The notes: generated from the sequence alone by a model not told the origin. A DNA stretch of 64,000 bases from Rhynchopus euleeides (GCA_963210315.1 OY723286.1:2169761-2233760), one strand, 5' to 3'. Counted from the first letter of the stretch, positions 33,234 through 44,522 are shown. Translations and numbers: made by a program.

Positions 33234-34314
33234 GGGGGGATAAAATCCAACTTGCTGCCTTCACGTGGCGCCCCCTGTGATTACCCTCATTGGAGGGGAA
33301 ACCAAAGCAAGCTCTGGTATTAAGATCCTTGGAATTGACCTTGGGGGGCCTCTTGAGTGAGTCTCGGGAGAAATCGGACCTGTGCATGGGTCAGGGCAGT
33401 GTGCGCGAGCATAAGGCCCTGGGCTGTTCCCTCTGAGTTGCTCTAATTGCATGAGTGGCTTGAGCACATGGACGTCTGCAGGCCAGCCTGTAGGAAGATC
33501 AGGATGCAGGGTTGCCCCCCTTTTGGGGCGTGAAAGCCTCGCCAATGCTTTCCCTAGTGCCGCGATCGGGCGTGCTGGAGCTGCGCGATGCCTGAGAAGA
33601 TCCTGCTGGAGCTGATCCTGCCCCCACGTTGCGGCTCTAAGCCCTCAACGGGTAGCCCCTCTGGGTGGTCGCTGCTGACCTGTGCCTGGCCCCTCCCCCT
33701 TCGCACAAGGGGTTGACTAGTGTTGCAGGCGGTGGAGTCATAGACAGCACTGCCTTTTGCTTTCACCATTGGCCCTTTCTCTACTTTTTCGGTGCACAAC
33801 AGAGACCTCTCTTTGTGTCGATGCGTTGCGGCTACAAACAAACCAACAAGCCCCTCCATCACTACAAAGAGCAGTTTTCTGAACCCTAGCGTTGTCCCAG
33901 CTAGCTTGTGTTTCCCTTTTGGGCTTTTTCTTTGAGTTTTTCTTTACTCGATCGTTTCCTGTGACACTCTGTGTTTCAGCATTCATTGCAATGTGTAATG
34001 TGCAACTTCCACTTCAGGTTCCTTGCACATAACACAAAAGCGGTTGGCGGCTATCAACCATATGCTATTGAAGCAACCAAGCCCCCCGTTTTTGGAGTTA
34101 TGTACGAGCAATCTGTCACCAGTGTGGTCCTCGCTGGCTAAGTGGATGTCCAGAGGCTGTGCCATTTTTGGCGTGTCGTTTGATGTGTGTGATCTTTTCA
34201 TGTGTGTTTCTTTCGCTTTCTTCTTTTCGTTTCTTGTCTTGCTTGTCTCTTGTACCTTGTATTCTGTACCAACTAGCCCAGACAAACAACAGCTGCAAAG
34301 ATTCTCGGTCCGGA
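33234..34314 (+). mobile_element. 1.07-kb ribozyme-headed retroposon, copy 2
   Basis: Full 5' end (G6 ATAAAATCC). It ends at GATTCTCGGTCCGGA with no A run. The next bases are 18S sequence, with TCCGGA shared between element and rRNA, so insertion or recombination used that short match. Confidence 0.8.
33235..33311 (+). ncRNA. Candidate HDV-like ribozyme, copy 2
   Basis: Same predicted P1-P4 as the copy at 23672. The only difference is one base in the P4 loop (ATTG for CTTG), which leaves all stems paired. Confidence 0.6.
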
Positions 34315-34416
34315 AGAACTCAAAAAAGACCTTACTTGAAACAAGGAATCCACTTCTTAAGGGGACTGCGTGCGTCTATAGCACGCGGAAGAGCGAGCCA
34401 ATAGCAGGTCTGTGAT
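34315..34416 (+). rRNA. 18S rRNA fragment
   Basis: Contains CCACTTCTTAAGGGGAC and CCAATAGCAGGTCTGTGAT, conserved in 18S helices 40-41. It continues the fragment ending at 28542. It is interrupted after GGTCTGTGAT by an insertion. Confidence 0.85.
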
Positions 34417-34885
34417 TTTTTTCCGGACCGAGAATCTTTGCAGCTGTTGTTTGTCTGGGCTAGTTGGTACAGAATACAAGGTACAAGAGACAAGCAAGAC
34501 AAGAAACGAAAAGAAGAAAGCGAAAGAAACACACATGAAAAGATCACATTTTTTTACACTTGCCCGTCAGGTGGACCACCGGGTGGGGAGAGAACCGGTG
34601 TGAGGCACTTGGGTCCGTCCAGGTGGGCAGGGAACCTGGGGGCGGGGGGCCTCAAATCCCTCTCTCTCTCATGCACGCGTGCTGGGCTCAACGGCCTGTA
34701 CTCTCCCATCCGCCACCCAACCACCCATGCACAACTTGACGAGGCCTTTTTTTTGGTACCCGGGGGCGAACCGGGGGACTGCTACTCTCCACCAGGCCAT
34801 TGTTGTTCGAACATGCCGAGTACACGGCTCTCTAGCCTCTGCAGCAGATGACCAACAACATCTAAAAAAAAAAAAAAAAAAAAAA
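34417..34885 (-). mobile_element. Composite antisense insertion with target duplication in 18S
   Basis: GGTCTGTGAT is duplicated at 34407-34416 and 34886-34895. Inside, left to right, are a T run, the antisense 1.07-kb retroposon end (34424-34553), antisense tail A (to 34745), antisense tail B (34746-~34862) and A21. It has poly(T) and poly(A) at opposite ends, so template switching or nested insertion made it. Confidence 0.75.
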
Positions 34886-34984
34886 GGTCTGTGATGCTCC
34901 TAAATGTCCTAGGCTGCACGCGCACTACACTGACGCATTCAACGAGTCTGATTGCCTTTCGGCAACCTATCTTGAAGAGGAAGG

Positions 34985-34989
<5 letters not shown>
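34886..34989 (+). rRNA. 18S rRNA fragment
   Basis: GGTCTGTGATGCTCCTAAATG … CTGCACGCGCACTACACTGA … CAACGAGTCTG. It ends at the target duplication GGAAGGGAAAT. Confidence 0.9.
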
Positions 34990-35020
<31 letters not shown>

Positions 35021-35835
35021 CCTTTGCCCGTCAGGTGGACCACCGGGTGGGGAGAGAACCGGTGTGAGGCACTTGGGTCCGTCCAGGTGGGCAGGGAACC
35101 TGGGGGCGGGGGGCCTCAAATCCCTCTCTCTCATGCGCTCTCTGGGCACAATGGCCTGTGTCTCATCCCATCCACCACCAAACCTCCCAGGCACAACGAG
35201 ACAAGGTCTTGACACACATCCTCACTTCCCCAGACCCCGACCGCCCTCTTCCATCCCATGACCCAGTCCGAAGGCAAATAAGCGTGAAAGGTAATGCAGA
35301 AGGACAAGAATAGCAGTGACGGTGGATCCAGGGAGCCAAATTTCCTGGATTACTGGTGCCATGGTGCTCATGGGGGCCAAAACCAGGGCGATCTCCTGTA
35401 GGGATGGCACTTTGACGAGGCTCCCTGGGTCCGCCTATCGGGGGCGCCAAAACGGGCAACGACGGGGGTAAAAAGGGATGAGGCGGGAGGGCACCTGGAG
35501 GGGGGACCCGTGACCTGGCAGAGAAGGTAACGAAACGCGGGGCAGAGGGGCATGCAGTGACGGCGGTGGGTCCTGTGAGTTGGGATGCCTATTCCCTGGT
35601 GCTGTGGTGCTCACAGGGCCGGGGACAGGGGGTCTCGTTGAGGGACAACACTGAACTGACTCGTCGGGCCGACCGTGCCTGCCGCGAGGGGGAGTTGGGG
35701 GGGGAGGGGGGGGGGGGGGCGGAGAAGGGGGTATTCACAGCACCTGTGTGTGCTCTACTGCACAAAGGCATCTGGTCTAGGGGGGGGGATCTACCTCTAC
35801 TCAAAACTCTACTCTATACTCTACGTAGTCGAGCG
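34990..35835 (-). mobile_element. Antisense OTU-1 3' UTR insertion with target duplication in 18S
   Basis: GGAAGGGAAAT is duplicated at 34979-34989 and 35836-35846. The insert starts with T32 and the complement of tail A, then runs backward through the OTU-1 3' UTR to the position equal to ~38090. It is a classic 5'-truncated target-primed insertion. Confidence 0.88.
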
Positions 35836-35995
35836 GGAAGGGAAATCTTTTGAACTTGCGTCGTGATGAGGATCGATGATTGCAATTATTCTCCTTGAAT
35901 GAGGAATGCCTAGTAGGCGCAAGTCATCAGCTTGCACTGATTACGTCCCTGCCATTTGTACACACCGCCCGTCGTTGCTACCGATTGGCTGTAGG
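35836..35995 (+). rRNA. 18S rRNA fragment (decoding region)
   Basis: Includes GTAGGCGCAAGTCATCAGC and TTTGTACACACCGCCCGTCG. It is interrupted after GATTGGCTGTAGGA. The intact continuation is at 28665. Confidence 0.95.
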
Positions 35996-38054
35996 AGCTG
36001 GGGGGAGGTGGCGCAGCAGCTGGGGGGAGGTGGTGCAGCAGCTGGGGGGAGGTGGCGCGGCGGGGGTGCCCACGGATGCGCTGGTGGCCCTCGCGGACGG
36101 CTTCGCCTCGTCAGGGACCCCGATGGAGGCAGGGCCACTCCGCAGACAGGCCGTCGCCCGGGTACGATCCTCCCCCGAACTGTCGGGGCTCCTGGCAGAC
36201 CCAGCGGCGTGGGCCAGCCGCATGTCCGCTTTCGAGAGGGAAGACGAAGCGACGTGGGCCGACGACGTGCTCATTCGCGGGGCGGCGTGCGTGCTGCGGA
36301 GGCACATCATCGTCTTCCGCGACTACCGCGCGCCGACAGTGTGCGACCCCGGGTGCAAGCCGATCGCCACCGCGGTCGCCCTCGGGGGAGTAGGCGACCG
36401 CTTCCAGGCGCTCACCCTGCCGGCGGACGTGCAGGAGTTGGTGGGCGGGAGCACGACTGGGCCCCGGCCTACCGTACGCGCGGGCCCGCGGCTGCGAACT
36501 GAGCGGGCGGAGGGGGAGCAGGACGTGACGGAGTTCTGCCAGTTCTGCGAAGCGGACTTCTCCACGCAGGACACCCACGGCAGGTGTGTACACTGCCTCA
36601 GAGCCAGCTGCCCTGACTGTGTCGAGCACGTCACGGACCCCTGCCAGTGCGGGCGCACGGAGCCGACGACGGTGGTGCAGGAGGAGGTGATGGATGACGA
36701 CGAGGACAGCACCGACAGCGAGGACGCCGGTCCCCCGCCGCCGCCCCCGGGGCCGGCCCCCGAGCCGGCGGACGATGTCCTGACCCGGTGGCTGACCGCG
36801 AGGGAGCACGCGCTTCCGGGAGTCACCACCGCGAAGCAGCAGAGCGTGCTGGAGATGCCGGACGTGCAGGACTTCCGGTTCACCCCCGGGAACTGCTTCT
36901 TCGACGCCCTCACGCTCCTCCTCGGCGAGGCCGGCGCGACTGCAGACGGCCTGCGGCAGTACGTCGTGAAGGCGGTCGGCGACCACGCTGACCTGAGGAG
37001 CAGGGCGGAGCCCTCCTACGAGGAGTGGGCGCGGCAGATGCGCGAGTCCGGCAGCATGAACGTTGCGTCGTGGGCCGACGAGCTGACGCTGCAGGGGGCC
37101 GCGCGGGCGACGGGCTCCCCGATCGTCGTGCTCGCTGATGACACTGCACCGCGGATATACCGCCCCCTGAGGAAGCCGTACGGGCCTGTCGCGGGTGTCA
37201 AGTTCAAGGCATCGCACTACAGCCCACTCCACATCTCGGAGCAGGTGCGGTCCTTCGTGCTCCGCCTCGCACCGGCCGTACCCCTCGTCTCCACCGGCTG
37301 CCGAGGCGCAGAGGCTGGCCTCCACATGGTCCGAGTAGACGGGGGGACAGCCGAACTGTCGGTGCTGTGTGTCAGATGTGAGCAGCCGTTTGACACCCGA
37401 ACGCCCCACTGGGAATGCATAGGCTGCAATCGCCTAGCGTGCACGGGCTGTGTGTCGGACGGAGAGACATGTACCCGTCCGCCGGACCGAGGAGGCGACG
37501 GGGCTGCGACGGACGGTAACGCACACACGACCTCGGGCGGCTCTCCCTCTGCTTCTACAGCACCAGCCCCCTCGTCGAACGCGACCGCTCAGCCCTCCAC
37601 CTCCTCCACCTCCTCCACCGACTCCACCTCCGACGCGCAGCAGGGCGGCTCCACCAGCGAGAACGCACCAGCCCCCTCAGCGTCGCAGCACACAGGCAAG
37701 CGGAAGGCCGACCGTGACGTGTCAGCCTCTCCCCCGGACAGGAAGCGCAGCGCGACGGCTGCCGACAAAGGCACCCCAGCTGACGACGCCGACGTCCCCA
37801 AGACGGTGGCTGAATGGGACGCCCTGTTCACCCCAGAGCCTGGCTCCCCGGAGGAGGAGTTCAAGTCCGCGAGGCGAGCCCTGCATGCGTGGCGTTGCAA
37901 GGTCCGCCTCCAAGACAGAGAGGAGCAGAGGCTGTACAATAACCTCAACTCGAGGATGTACACCGCAGCGGGCATGCGTCGCGCGACAGCGGGGACAGCG
38001 TCCCAGGGATCACGCCGCGCCGCGCCGCGCGCGACAGGCGCCGCCACCCAGTGA
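35996..38054 (+). pseudogene. OTU-1 element protein fragment: dead OTU, zinc finger, active OTU, zinc finger, C-terminal module
   Basis: The frame is open back into 18S. The first in-frame ATG within the element is 36122. The first OTU-like domain has the usual helix (TWADDVLIRGAACVL) but reads GVPTDAL where the catalytic Cys should be, and Gln where the His should be. A CxxC zinc finger (CQFCEADF…CVHC…CPDC…CQCG) and an acidic/Pro linker follow. The second OTU is intact, with the Cys in TPGNCFFDAL, WADELTLQGAARA, and the His in FKASHYSPLH. A second zinc finger is CVRCEQPF…CIGC…CTGC. A Ser/Thr-rich spacer and the C-terminal module VPKTVAEWDALF plus a basic helix complete it. It is ~98% identical to copy 2. 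OTU enzymes usually remove ubiquitin, and the target here is unknown. Confidence 0.75.
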
Positions 38055-38916
38055 GGGCCAGAGTGGTCGAACCTGCAAGGAGCAGGTCCCCGCTCGACTA
38101 CGTAGAGTATAGAGTAGAGTTTTGAGTAGAGGTAGATCCCCCCCCCTAGACCAGATGCCTTTGTGCAGTAGAGCACACACAGGTGCTGTGAATACCCCCT
38201 TCTCCGTCCCCCCCCCCCCCTCCCCCCCCAACTCCCCCTCGCGGCAGGCACGGTCGGCCCGACGAGTCAGTTCAGTGTTGTCCCTCAACGAGACCCCCTG
38301 TCCCCGGCCCTGTGAGCACCACAGCACCAGGGAATAGGCATCCCAACTCACAGGACCCACCGCCGTCACTGCATGCCCCTCTGCCCCGCGTTTCGTTACC
38401 TTCTCTGCCAGGTCACGGGTCCCCCCTCCAGGTGCCCTCCCGCCTCATCCCTTTTTACCCCCGTCGTTGCCCGTTTTGGCGCCCCCGATAGGCGGACCCA
38501 GGGAGCCTCGTCAAAGTGCCATCCCTACAGGAGATCGCCCTGGTTTTGGCCCCCATGAGCACCATGGCACCAGTAATCCAGGAAATTTGGCTCCCTGGAT
38601 CCACCGTCACTGCTATTCTTGTCCTTCTGCATTACCTTTCACGCTTATTTGCCTTCGGACTGGGTCATGGGATGGAAGAGGGCGGTCGGGGTCTGGGGAA
38701 GTGAGGATGTGTGTCAAGACCTTGTCTCGTTGTGCCTGGGAGGTTTGGTGGTGGATGGGATGAGACACAGGCCATTGTGCCCAGAGAGCGCATCAGAGAG
38801 AGGGATTTGAGGCCCCCCGCCCCCAGGTTCCCTGCCCACCTGGACGGACCCAAGTGCCTCACACCGGTTCTCTCCCCACCCGGTGGTCCACCTGACGGGC
38901 AAGTCAAAAAAAAAAA
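38055..38916 (+). other. 3' UTR and tail A of OTU-1
   Basis: Also present at 43655-44522, 32230-32812 and, antisense, 34990-35835. It ends in the hairpin (CCCGGTGGTCCACCTGACGGG) CAAG and poly(A). Conservation of the whole UTR in four copies suggests it is needed for reverse-transcriptase recognition. Confidence 0.75.
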
Positions 38917-39023
38917 CTTCGGGTTGTCACCTTTGTCTGACGTGTGTGCCGCAGATAAGTTTACGTAGGGCAGGCACTAGACACAGCGACCTTATACTAC
39001 CCGTCTTGAAACACGGACCAAGG
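38917..39023 (+). rRNA. 28S rRNA fragment (D2 border)
   Basis: Ends CCCGTCTTGAAACACGGACCAAGG, universally conserved in 28S. The first part is divergent, as expected of an expansion segment. Confidence 0.9.
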
Positions 39024-39100
39024 GGGGGATAAAATCCAACTTGCTGCCTTCACGTGGCGCCCCCTGTGATTACCCTCCTTGGAGGGGAAACCAAAGCAAG
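39024..39100 (+). ncRNA. Candidate HDV-like ribozyme, copy 3
   Basis: Identical fold to copy 1. The target duplication fixes the element's first base as the first G of P1, the expected cleavage position. Confidence 0.62.
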
Positions 39101-40144
39101 CTCTGGTATTAGGATCCTTGGAATTGACCTTGGGGGGCCTCTTGAGTGAGTCTCGGGAGAAATCGGACCTGTGCATGGGTCAGGGCAGTGTGCGCGAGCA
39201 TAAGGCCCTGGGCTGTTCCCTCTGAGTTGCTCTAATTGCATGAGTGGCTTGAGCACATGGACGTCTGCAGGCCAGCCTGTAGGAAGATCAGGATGCAGGG
39301 TTGCCCCCCTTTTGGGGCGTGAAAGCCTCGCCAATGCTTTCCCTAGTGCCGCGATCGGGCGTGCTGGAGCTGCGCGATGCCTGAGAAGATCCTGCTGGAG
39401 CTGATCCTGCCCCCACGTTGCGGCTCTAAGCCCTCAACGGGTAGCCCCTCTGGGTGGTCGCTGCTGACCTGTGCCTGGCCCCTCCCCCTTCGCACAAGGG
39501 GTTGACTAGTGTTGCAGGCGGTGGAGTCATAGACAGCACTGCCTTTTGCTTTCACCATTGGCCCTTTCTCTACTTTTTCGGTGCACAACAGAGACCTCTC
39601 TTTGTGTCGATGCGTTGCGGCTACAAACAAACCAACAAGCCCCTCCATCACTACAAAGAGCAGTTTTCTGAACCCTAGCGTTGTCCCAGCTAGCTTGTGT
39701 TTCCCTTTTGGGCTTTTTCTTTGAGTTTTTCTTTACTCGATCGTTTCCTGTGACACTCTGTGTTTCAGCATTCATTGCAATGTGTAATGTGCAACTTCCA
39801 CTTCAGGTTCCTTGCACATAACACAAAAGCGGTTGGCGGCTATCAACCATATGCTATTGAAGCAACCAAGCCCCCCGTTTTTGGAGTTATGTACGAGCAA
39901 TCTGTCACCAGTGTGGTCCTCGCTGGCTAAGTGGATGTCCAGAGGCTGTGCCATTTTGGGCGTGTCGTTTGATGTGTGTGATCTTTTCATGTGTGTTTCT
40001 TTCGCTTTCTTCTTTTCGTTTCTTGTCTTGCTTGTCTCTTGTACCTTGTATTCTGTACCAACTAGCCCAGACAAACAACAGCTGCAAAGATTCTCGGTCC
40101 GGATGTCCCCAAAAAAAAAAAAAAACCAACGATTTCTTAAGCTA
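39024..40144 (+). mobile_element. 1.07-kb ribozyme-headed retroposon, copy 3, in 28S
   Basis: Target duplication CGGACCAAGG at 39014-39023 and 40145-40154. The element therefore starts exactly with GGGGGATAAAATCC. It ends in A15 plus CCAACGATTTCTTAAGCTA. The best-defined copy. Confidence 0.9.
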
Positions 40145-40825
40145 CGGACCAAGGAGTCTAACACGTGTGCGAGGCTTAGGGTGTCAAACCCACAAGCCGC
40201 ACTGAAAGGGAGATGTGCCAATCCTTGAGGACGCAGCACAGCCCGATCCTGATTTACTGGAAAGGGATTTGAGGTAAAGTACACTTGTTGGGACCCGAAA
40301 GATGGTGAACTATGCCTGGATAGGCCGAAGCCGGGGGAAACCCTGGTGGAGGGCCGTTGCGGTGTTGACGTGCAAATCGCTCGTCCAAGCTGGGTATAGG
40401 GGCGAAAGACCCATCGAACCATCTAGTAGCTGGTTCACTCCGAAGTTTCCCTCAGGATAGCTGGAACCAAAAAAGGAGTTACGCCAGGTAAAGCGAATGA
40501 TTGGAGGCATTGGGGATACCGCTTCCTCGACCTATTCTCAAACTTTAAATGGGCGTGAGCTCGGGGTAACTTACTTGTACCCTGACGTAGAATCCTGGTT
40601 TCAAGTGGGCCACTTCTGGTAAGCAGGACTGGCGACGCGGGATGAACCGAGAGCTGACTTAAGGTGCCCGAGTGGTCGCTCATCAGATCCCACAAAGGGT
40701 GTAGGTTCATCTAGACAGCAGGACGGTGGCCATGGAAGTCGGCATCCGATAATGAGTGTGTAACAACTCACCTGCCGAATGAACCTGTCCCGAAAATGGA
40801 TGGTGCTCAAGCGACCCACCCTTTA
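40145..40825 (+). rRNA. 28S rRNA fragment (domain II)
   Basis: CGGACCAAGGAGTCTAACACG … GGGCGAAAGACCCATCGAACC … TAACAACTCACCTGCCGAAT … AAAATGGATGGTGCTCAAGCG. The exact right border with the element is uncertain by about 10 bp. Confidence 0.95.
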
Positions 40826-43654
40826 ACCCGCAGACACGACGCCACCCGGGACGCCCTGTTCGCCCTGGCACAGGAGGCGGGCACGAACCCCGAGATGGAG
40901 TCTCTGCATCTCCTGCAGGATGGGCAGCGCCCGGGCGACCTCGTGACTAGGAGGATCTGGCCACGAGTCATTGACATCACCGTCAAGAACCCCGTGGCCG
41001 CTTCTTACGTGCAGGCGGCAGCCCGTTTCACGGGAGCGGCGGCAGCCCAGGGCGAGGCGACGAAGAACCGGCAGTACCGGGACGCGTGTGCGGCGCGAGG
41101 CCTCGTGTTCGCCCCCTACGCCATGGAGTTGTTCGGCGGCCTCGCCCCCTCGGCACACTCCGTCTTCTCGAAGCTCGGGCGCCTTGCAGCGGAGCGGACA
41201 GGAGCGAGCCGAGTGCAGCTGACGCAGGAGTACGCGTGCAGGGTGAACTCCGCCTTCAACAACACCCTGGGCGCCACCCTGCTCGAGTGCGGGGAGCTTA
41301 CGAAGGCTTGCCGGTCGCTGGCCCGCGACAGAGTCGAGGTGGAGGCCGCCCCACCCCTGGACCCCGACCACTTCATCAGGTTCGAGCCGGACCAGGTCGG
41401 CCAGGGTGCTGCATTCGAAGACACCGACCCGGACGACGCGGAGGGACAAGGCCACCAGGCGGTGCCCCCTCCCTCAGACGAGCCCCTGCGTCCCGCCCAG
41501 AAACCCGTAGACCGCGAGCCGCCGACGCCGGAAGACCTGGTGCGTGAATGGCGGTCTGCCCACAACGGTGTAGGGGTGTCCTTCACCTCGCTGATGGGGG
41601 GCTTGGGGAACCTCCTGCCGGCGGTGTTCCAGGTGCAGCAGCTGGGGGGAGGTGGCGCGGGGGGGGTGCCCACGGATGCGCTGGTGGCCCTCGCGGACGG
41701 CTTCGCCTCGTCAGGGACCCCGATGGAGGCAGGGCCACTCCGCAGACAGGCCGTCGCCCGGGTACGATCCTCCCCCGAACTGTCGGGGCTCCTGGCAGAC
41801 CCAGCGGCGTGGGCCAGCCGCATGTCCGCTTTCGAGGGGGGAGACGAAGCGACGTGGGCCGACGACGTGCTCATTCGCGGGGCGGCGTGCGTGCTGCGGA
41901 GGCACATCATCGTCTTCCGCGACTACCGCGCGCCGACAGTGTGCGACCCCGGGTGCAAGCCGATCGCCACCGCGGTCGCCCTCGGGGGAGTAGGCGACCG
42001 CTTCCAGGCGCTCACCCTGCCGGCGGACGTGCAGGAGTTGGTGGGCGGGAGCACGACTGGGCCCCGGCCTACCGTCCGCGCGGGCCCGCGGCTGCGAACT
42101 GAGCGGGCGGAGGGGGAGCAGGACGTGACGGAGTTCTGCCAGTTCTGCGAAGCGGACTTCTCCACGCAGGACACCCACGGCAGGTGTGTACACTGCCTCA
42201 GAGCCAGCTGCCCTGACTGTGTCGAGCACGTCACGGACCCCTGCCAGTGCGGGCGCACGGAGCCGACGACGGTGGTGCAGGAGGAGGTGATGGATGACGA
42301 CGAGGACAGCACCGACAGCGAGGACGCCGGTCCCCCGCCGCCGCCCCCGGGGCCGGCCCCCGAGCCGGCGGACGATGTCCTGACCCGGTGGCTGACCGCG
42401 AGGGAGCACGCGCTTCCGGGAGTCACCACCGCGAAGCAGCAGAGCGTGCTGGAGATGCCGGACGTGCAGGACTTCCGGTTCACCCCCGGGAACTGCTTCT
42501 TCGACGCCCTCACGTCCCTCCTCGGCGAGGCCGGCGCGACTGCAGACGGCCTGCGGCAGTACGTCGTGAAGGTGGTCGGCGACCACGCTGACCTGAGGAG
42601 CAGGGCGGAGCCCTCCTACGAGGAGTGGGCGCGGCAGATGTGCGAGTCCGGCAGCATGAACGTTGCGTCGTGGGCCGACGAGCTGACGCTGCAGGGGGCC
42701 GCGCGGGCGACGGGCTCCCCGATCGTCGTGCTCGCTGATGACACTGCACCGCGGATATACCGCCCCCTGAGGAAGCCGTACGGGCCTGTCGCGGGTGTCA
42801 AGTTCAAGACATCGCACTACAGCCCACTCCACATCTCGGAGCAGGTGCGGTCCTTCGTGCTCCGCCTCGCACCGGCCGTACCCCTCGTCTCCACCGGCTG
42901 CCGAGGCGCAGAGGCTGGCCTCCACATGGTCCGAGTAGACGGGGGGACAGCCGAACTGTCGGTGCTGTGTGTCAGATGTGAGCAGCCGTTTGACACCCGA
43001 ACGCCCCACTGGGAATGCATAGGCTGCAATCGCCTAGCGTGCACGGGCTGTGTGTCGGACGGAGAGACATGTACCCGTCCGCCGGACCGAGGAGGCGACG
43101 GGGCTGCGACGGACGGTAACGCACACACGACCTCGGGCGGCTCTCCCTCTGCTTCTACAGCACCAGCCCCCTCGTCGAACGCGACCGCTCAGCCCTCCAC
43201 CTCCTCCACCTCCTCCACCGACTCCACCTCCGACGCGCAGCAGGGCGGCTCCACCAGCGAGAACGCACCAGCCCCCTCAGCGTCGCAGCACACAGGCAAG
43301 CGGAAGGCCGACCGTGACGTGTCAGCCTCTCCCCCGGACAGGAAGCGCAGCGCGACGGCTGCCGACAAAGGCACCCCAGCTGACGACGCCGACGTCCCCA
43401 AGACGGTGGCTGAATGGGACGCCCTGTTCACCCCAGAGCCTGGCTCCCCGGAGGAGGAGTTCAAGTCCGCGAGGCGAGCCCTGCATGCGTGGCGTTGCAA
43501 GGTCCGCCTCCAAGACAGAGAGGAGCAGAGGCTGTACAATAACCTCAACTCGAGGATGTACACCGCAGCGGGCATGCGTCGCGCGACAGCGGGGACAGCG
43601 TCCCAGGGATCACGCCGCGCCGCGCCGCGCGCGACAGGCGCCGCCACCCAGTGA
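40826..43654 (+). pseudogene. OTU-1 element protein: restriction-like endonuclease, dead OTU, zinc finger, OTU, zinc finger, C-terminal module
   Basis: The open frame of 952 codons starts at an ATG (40796) that lies inside 28S, so the true N-terminus is lost. Residues ~16-120 match an R2-type restriction-like endonuclease: RRHDATRDAL, then RPGD (40928-40939), IDITVKNP (~40972) and KNRQY (~41065), followed by the LFGG end. HDATRDAL aligns with HEAVADAL at the truncated end of the 17890 ORF. The chain then continues without a stop through a linker into the same dead-OTU, zinc finger, active-OTU, zinc finger and W-x-x-L-F units as copy 1. In described R2-like elements the endonuclease usually ends the protein, so these C-terminal additions are unusual. 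Confidence 0.78.
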
Positions 43655-44522
43655 GGGCCAGAGTGGTCGAACCTGCAAGGAGCAGGTCCCCGCTCGACTA
43701 CGTAGAGTATAGAGTAGAGTTTTGAGTAGAGGTAGATCCCCCCCCCTAGACCAGATGCCTTTGTGCAGTAGAGCACACACAGGTGCTGTGAATACCCCCT
43801 TCTCCGTCCCCCCCCCCCCCCCCCTCCCCCCCCAGCTCCCCCTCGCGGCAGGCACGGTCGGCCCGACGAGTCAGTTCAGTGTTGTCCCTCAACGAGACCC
43901 CCTGTCCCCGGCCCTGTGAGCACCACAGCACCAGGGAATAGGCATCCCAACTCACAGGACCCACCGCCGTCACTGCATGCCCCTCTGCCCCGCGTTTCGT
44001 TACCTTCTCTGCCAGGTCACGGGTCCCCCCTCCAGGTGCCCTCCCGCCTCATCCCTTTTTACCCCCGTCGTTGCCCGTTTTGGCGCCCCCGATAGGCGGA
44101 CCCAGGGAGCCTCGTCAAAGTGCCAGCCCTACAGGAGATCGCCCTGGTTTTGGCCCCCATGAGCACCATGGCACCAGTAATCCAGGAAATTTGGCTCCCT
44201 GGATCCACCGTCACTGCTATTCTTGTCCTTCTGCATTACCTTTCACGCTTATTTGCCTTCGGACTGGGTCATGGGATGGAAGAGGGCGGTCGGGGTCTGG
44301 GGAAGTGAGGATGTGTGTCAAGACCTTGTCTCGTTGTGCCTGGGAGGTTTGGTGGTGGATGGGATGAGACACAGGCCATTGTGCCCAGAGAGCGCATGAG
44401 AGAGAGGGTTTTGAGGCCCCCCGCCCCCAGGTTCCCTGCCCACCTGGACGGACCCAAGTGCCTCACACCGGTTCTCTCCCCACCCGGTGGTCCACCTGAC
44501 GGGCAAGCCCAAAAAAAAAAAA
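40826..44522 (+). mobile_element. OTU-1 family R2-like element, copy 2 (longest)
   Basis: 5'-truncated just before the endonuclease. The ORF runs to 43654, then the 3' UTR, tail A and A12. Flanks are 28S on both sides but some 28S between them is absent, so the target lost sequence. Confidence 0.82.

Larger units (their letters stand above)
35996..38916 (+). mobile_element. OTU-1 family R2-like element, copy 1
   Basis: Inserted at the 18S site above. It is 5'-truncated within the ORF and has a complete 3' UTR and tail A with A11. The right flank is 28S, not 18S, so 18S end, ITS, 5.8S and early 28S are missing. Confidence 0.8.

Noticed and set aside
35557..35853. Short ORFs in the OTU-1 3' UTR copies (for example 98-codon frames)
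   Set aside because: The same frame recurs only because the UTR is duplicated. No domain and no start context.
36111..37409. 432-codon minus-strand ORF repeated at 41711-43009
   Set aside because: Antisense shadow of the OTU-1 coding region.
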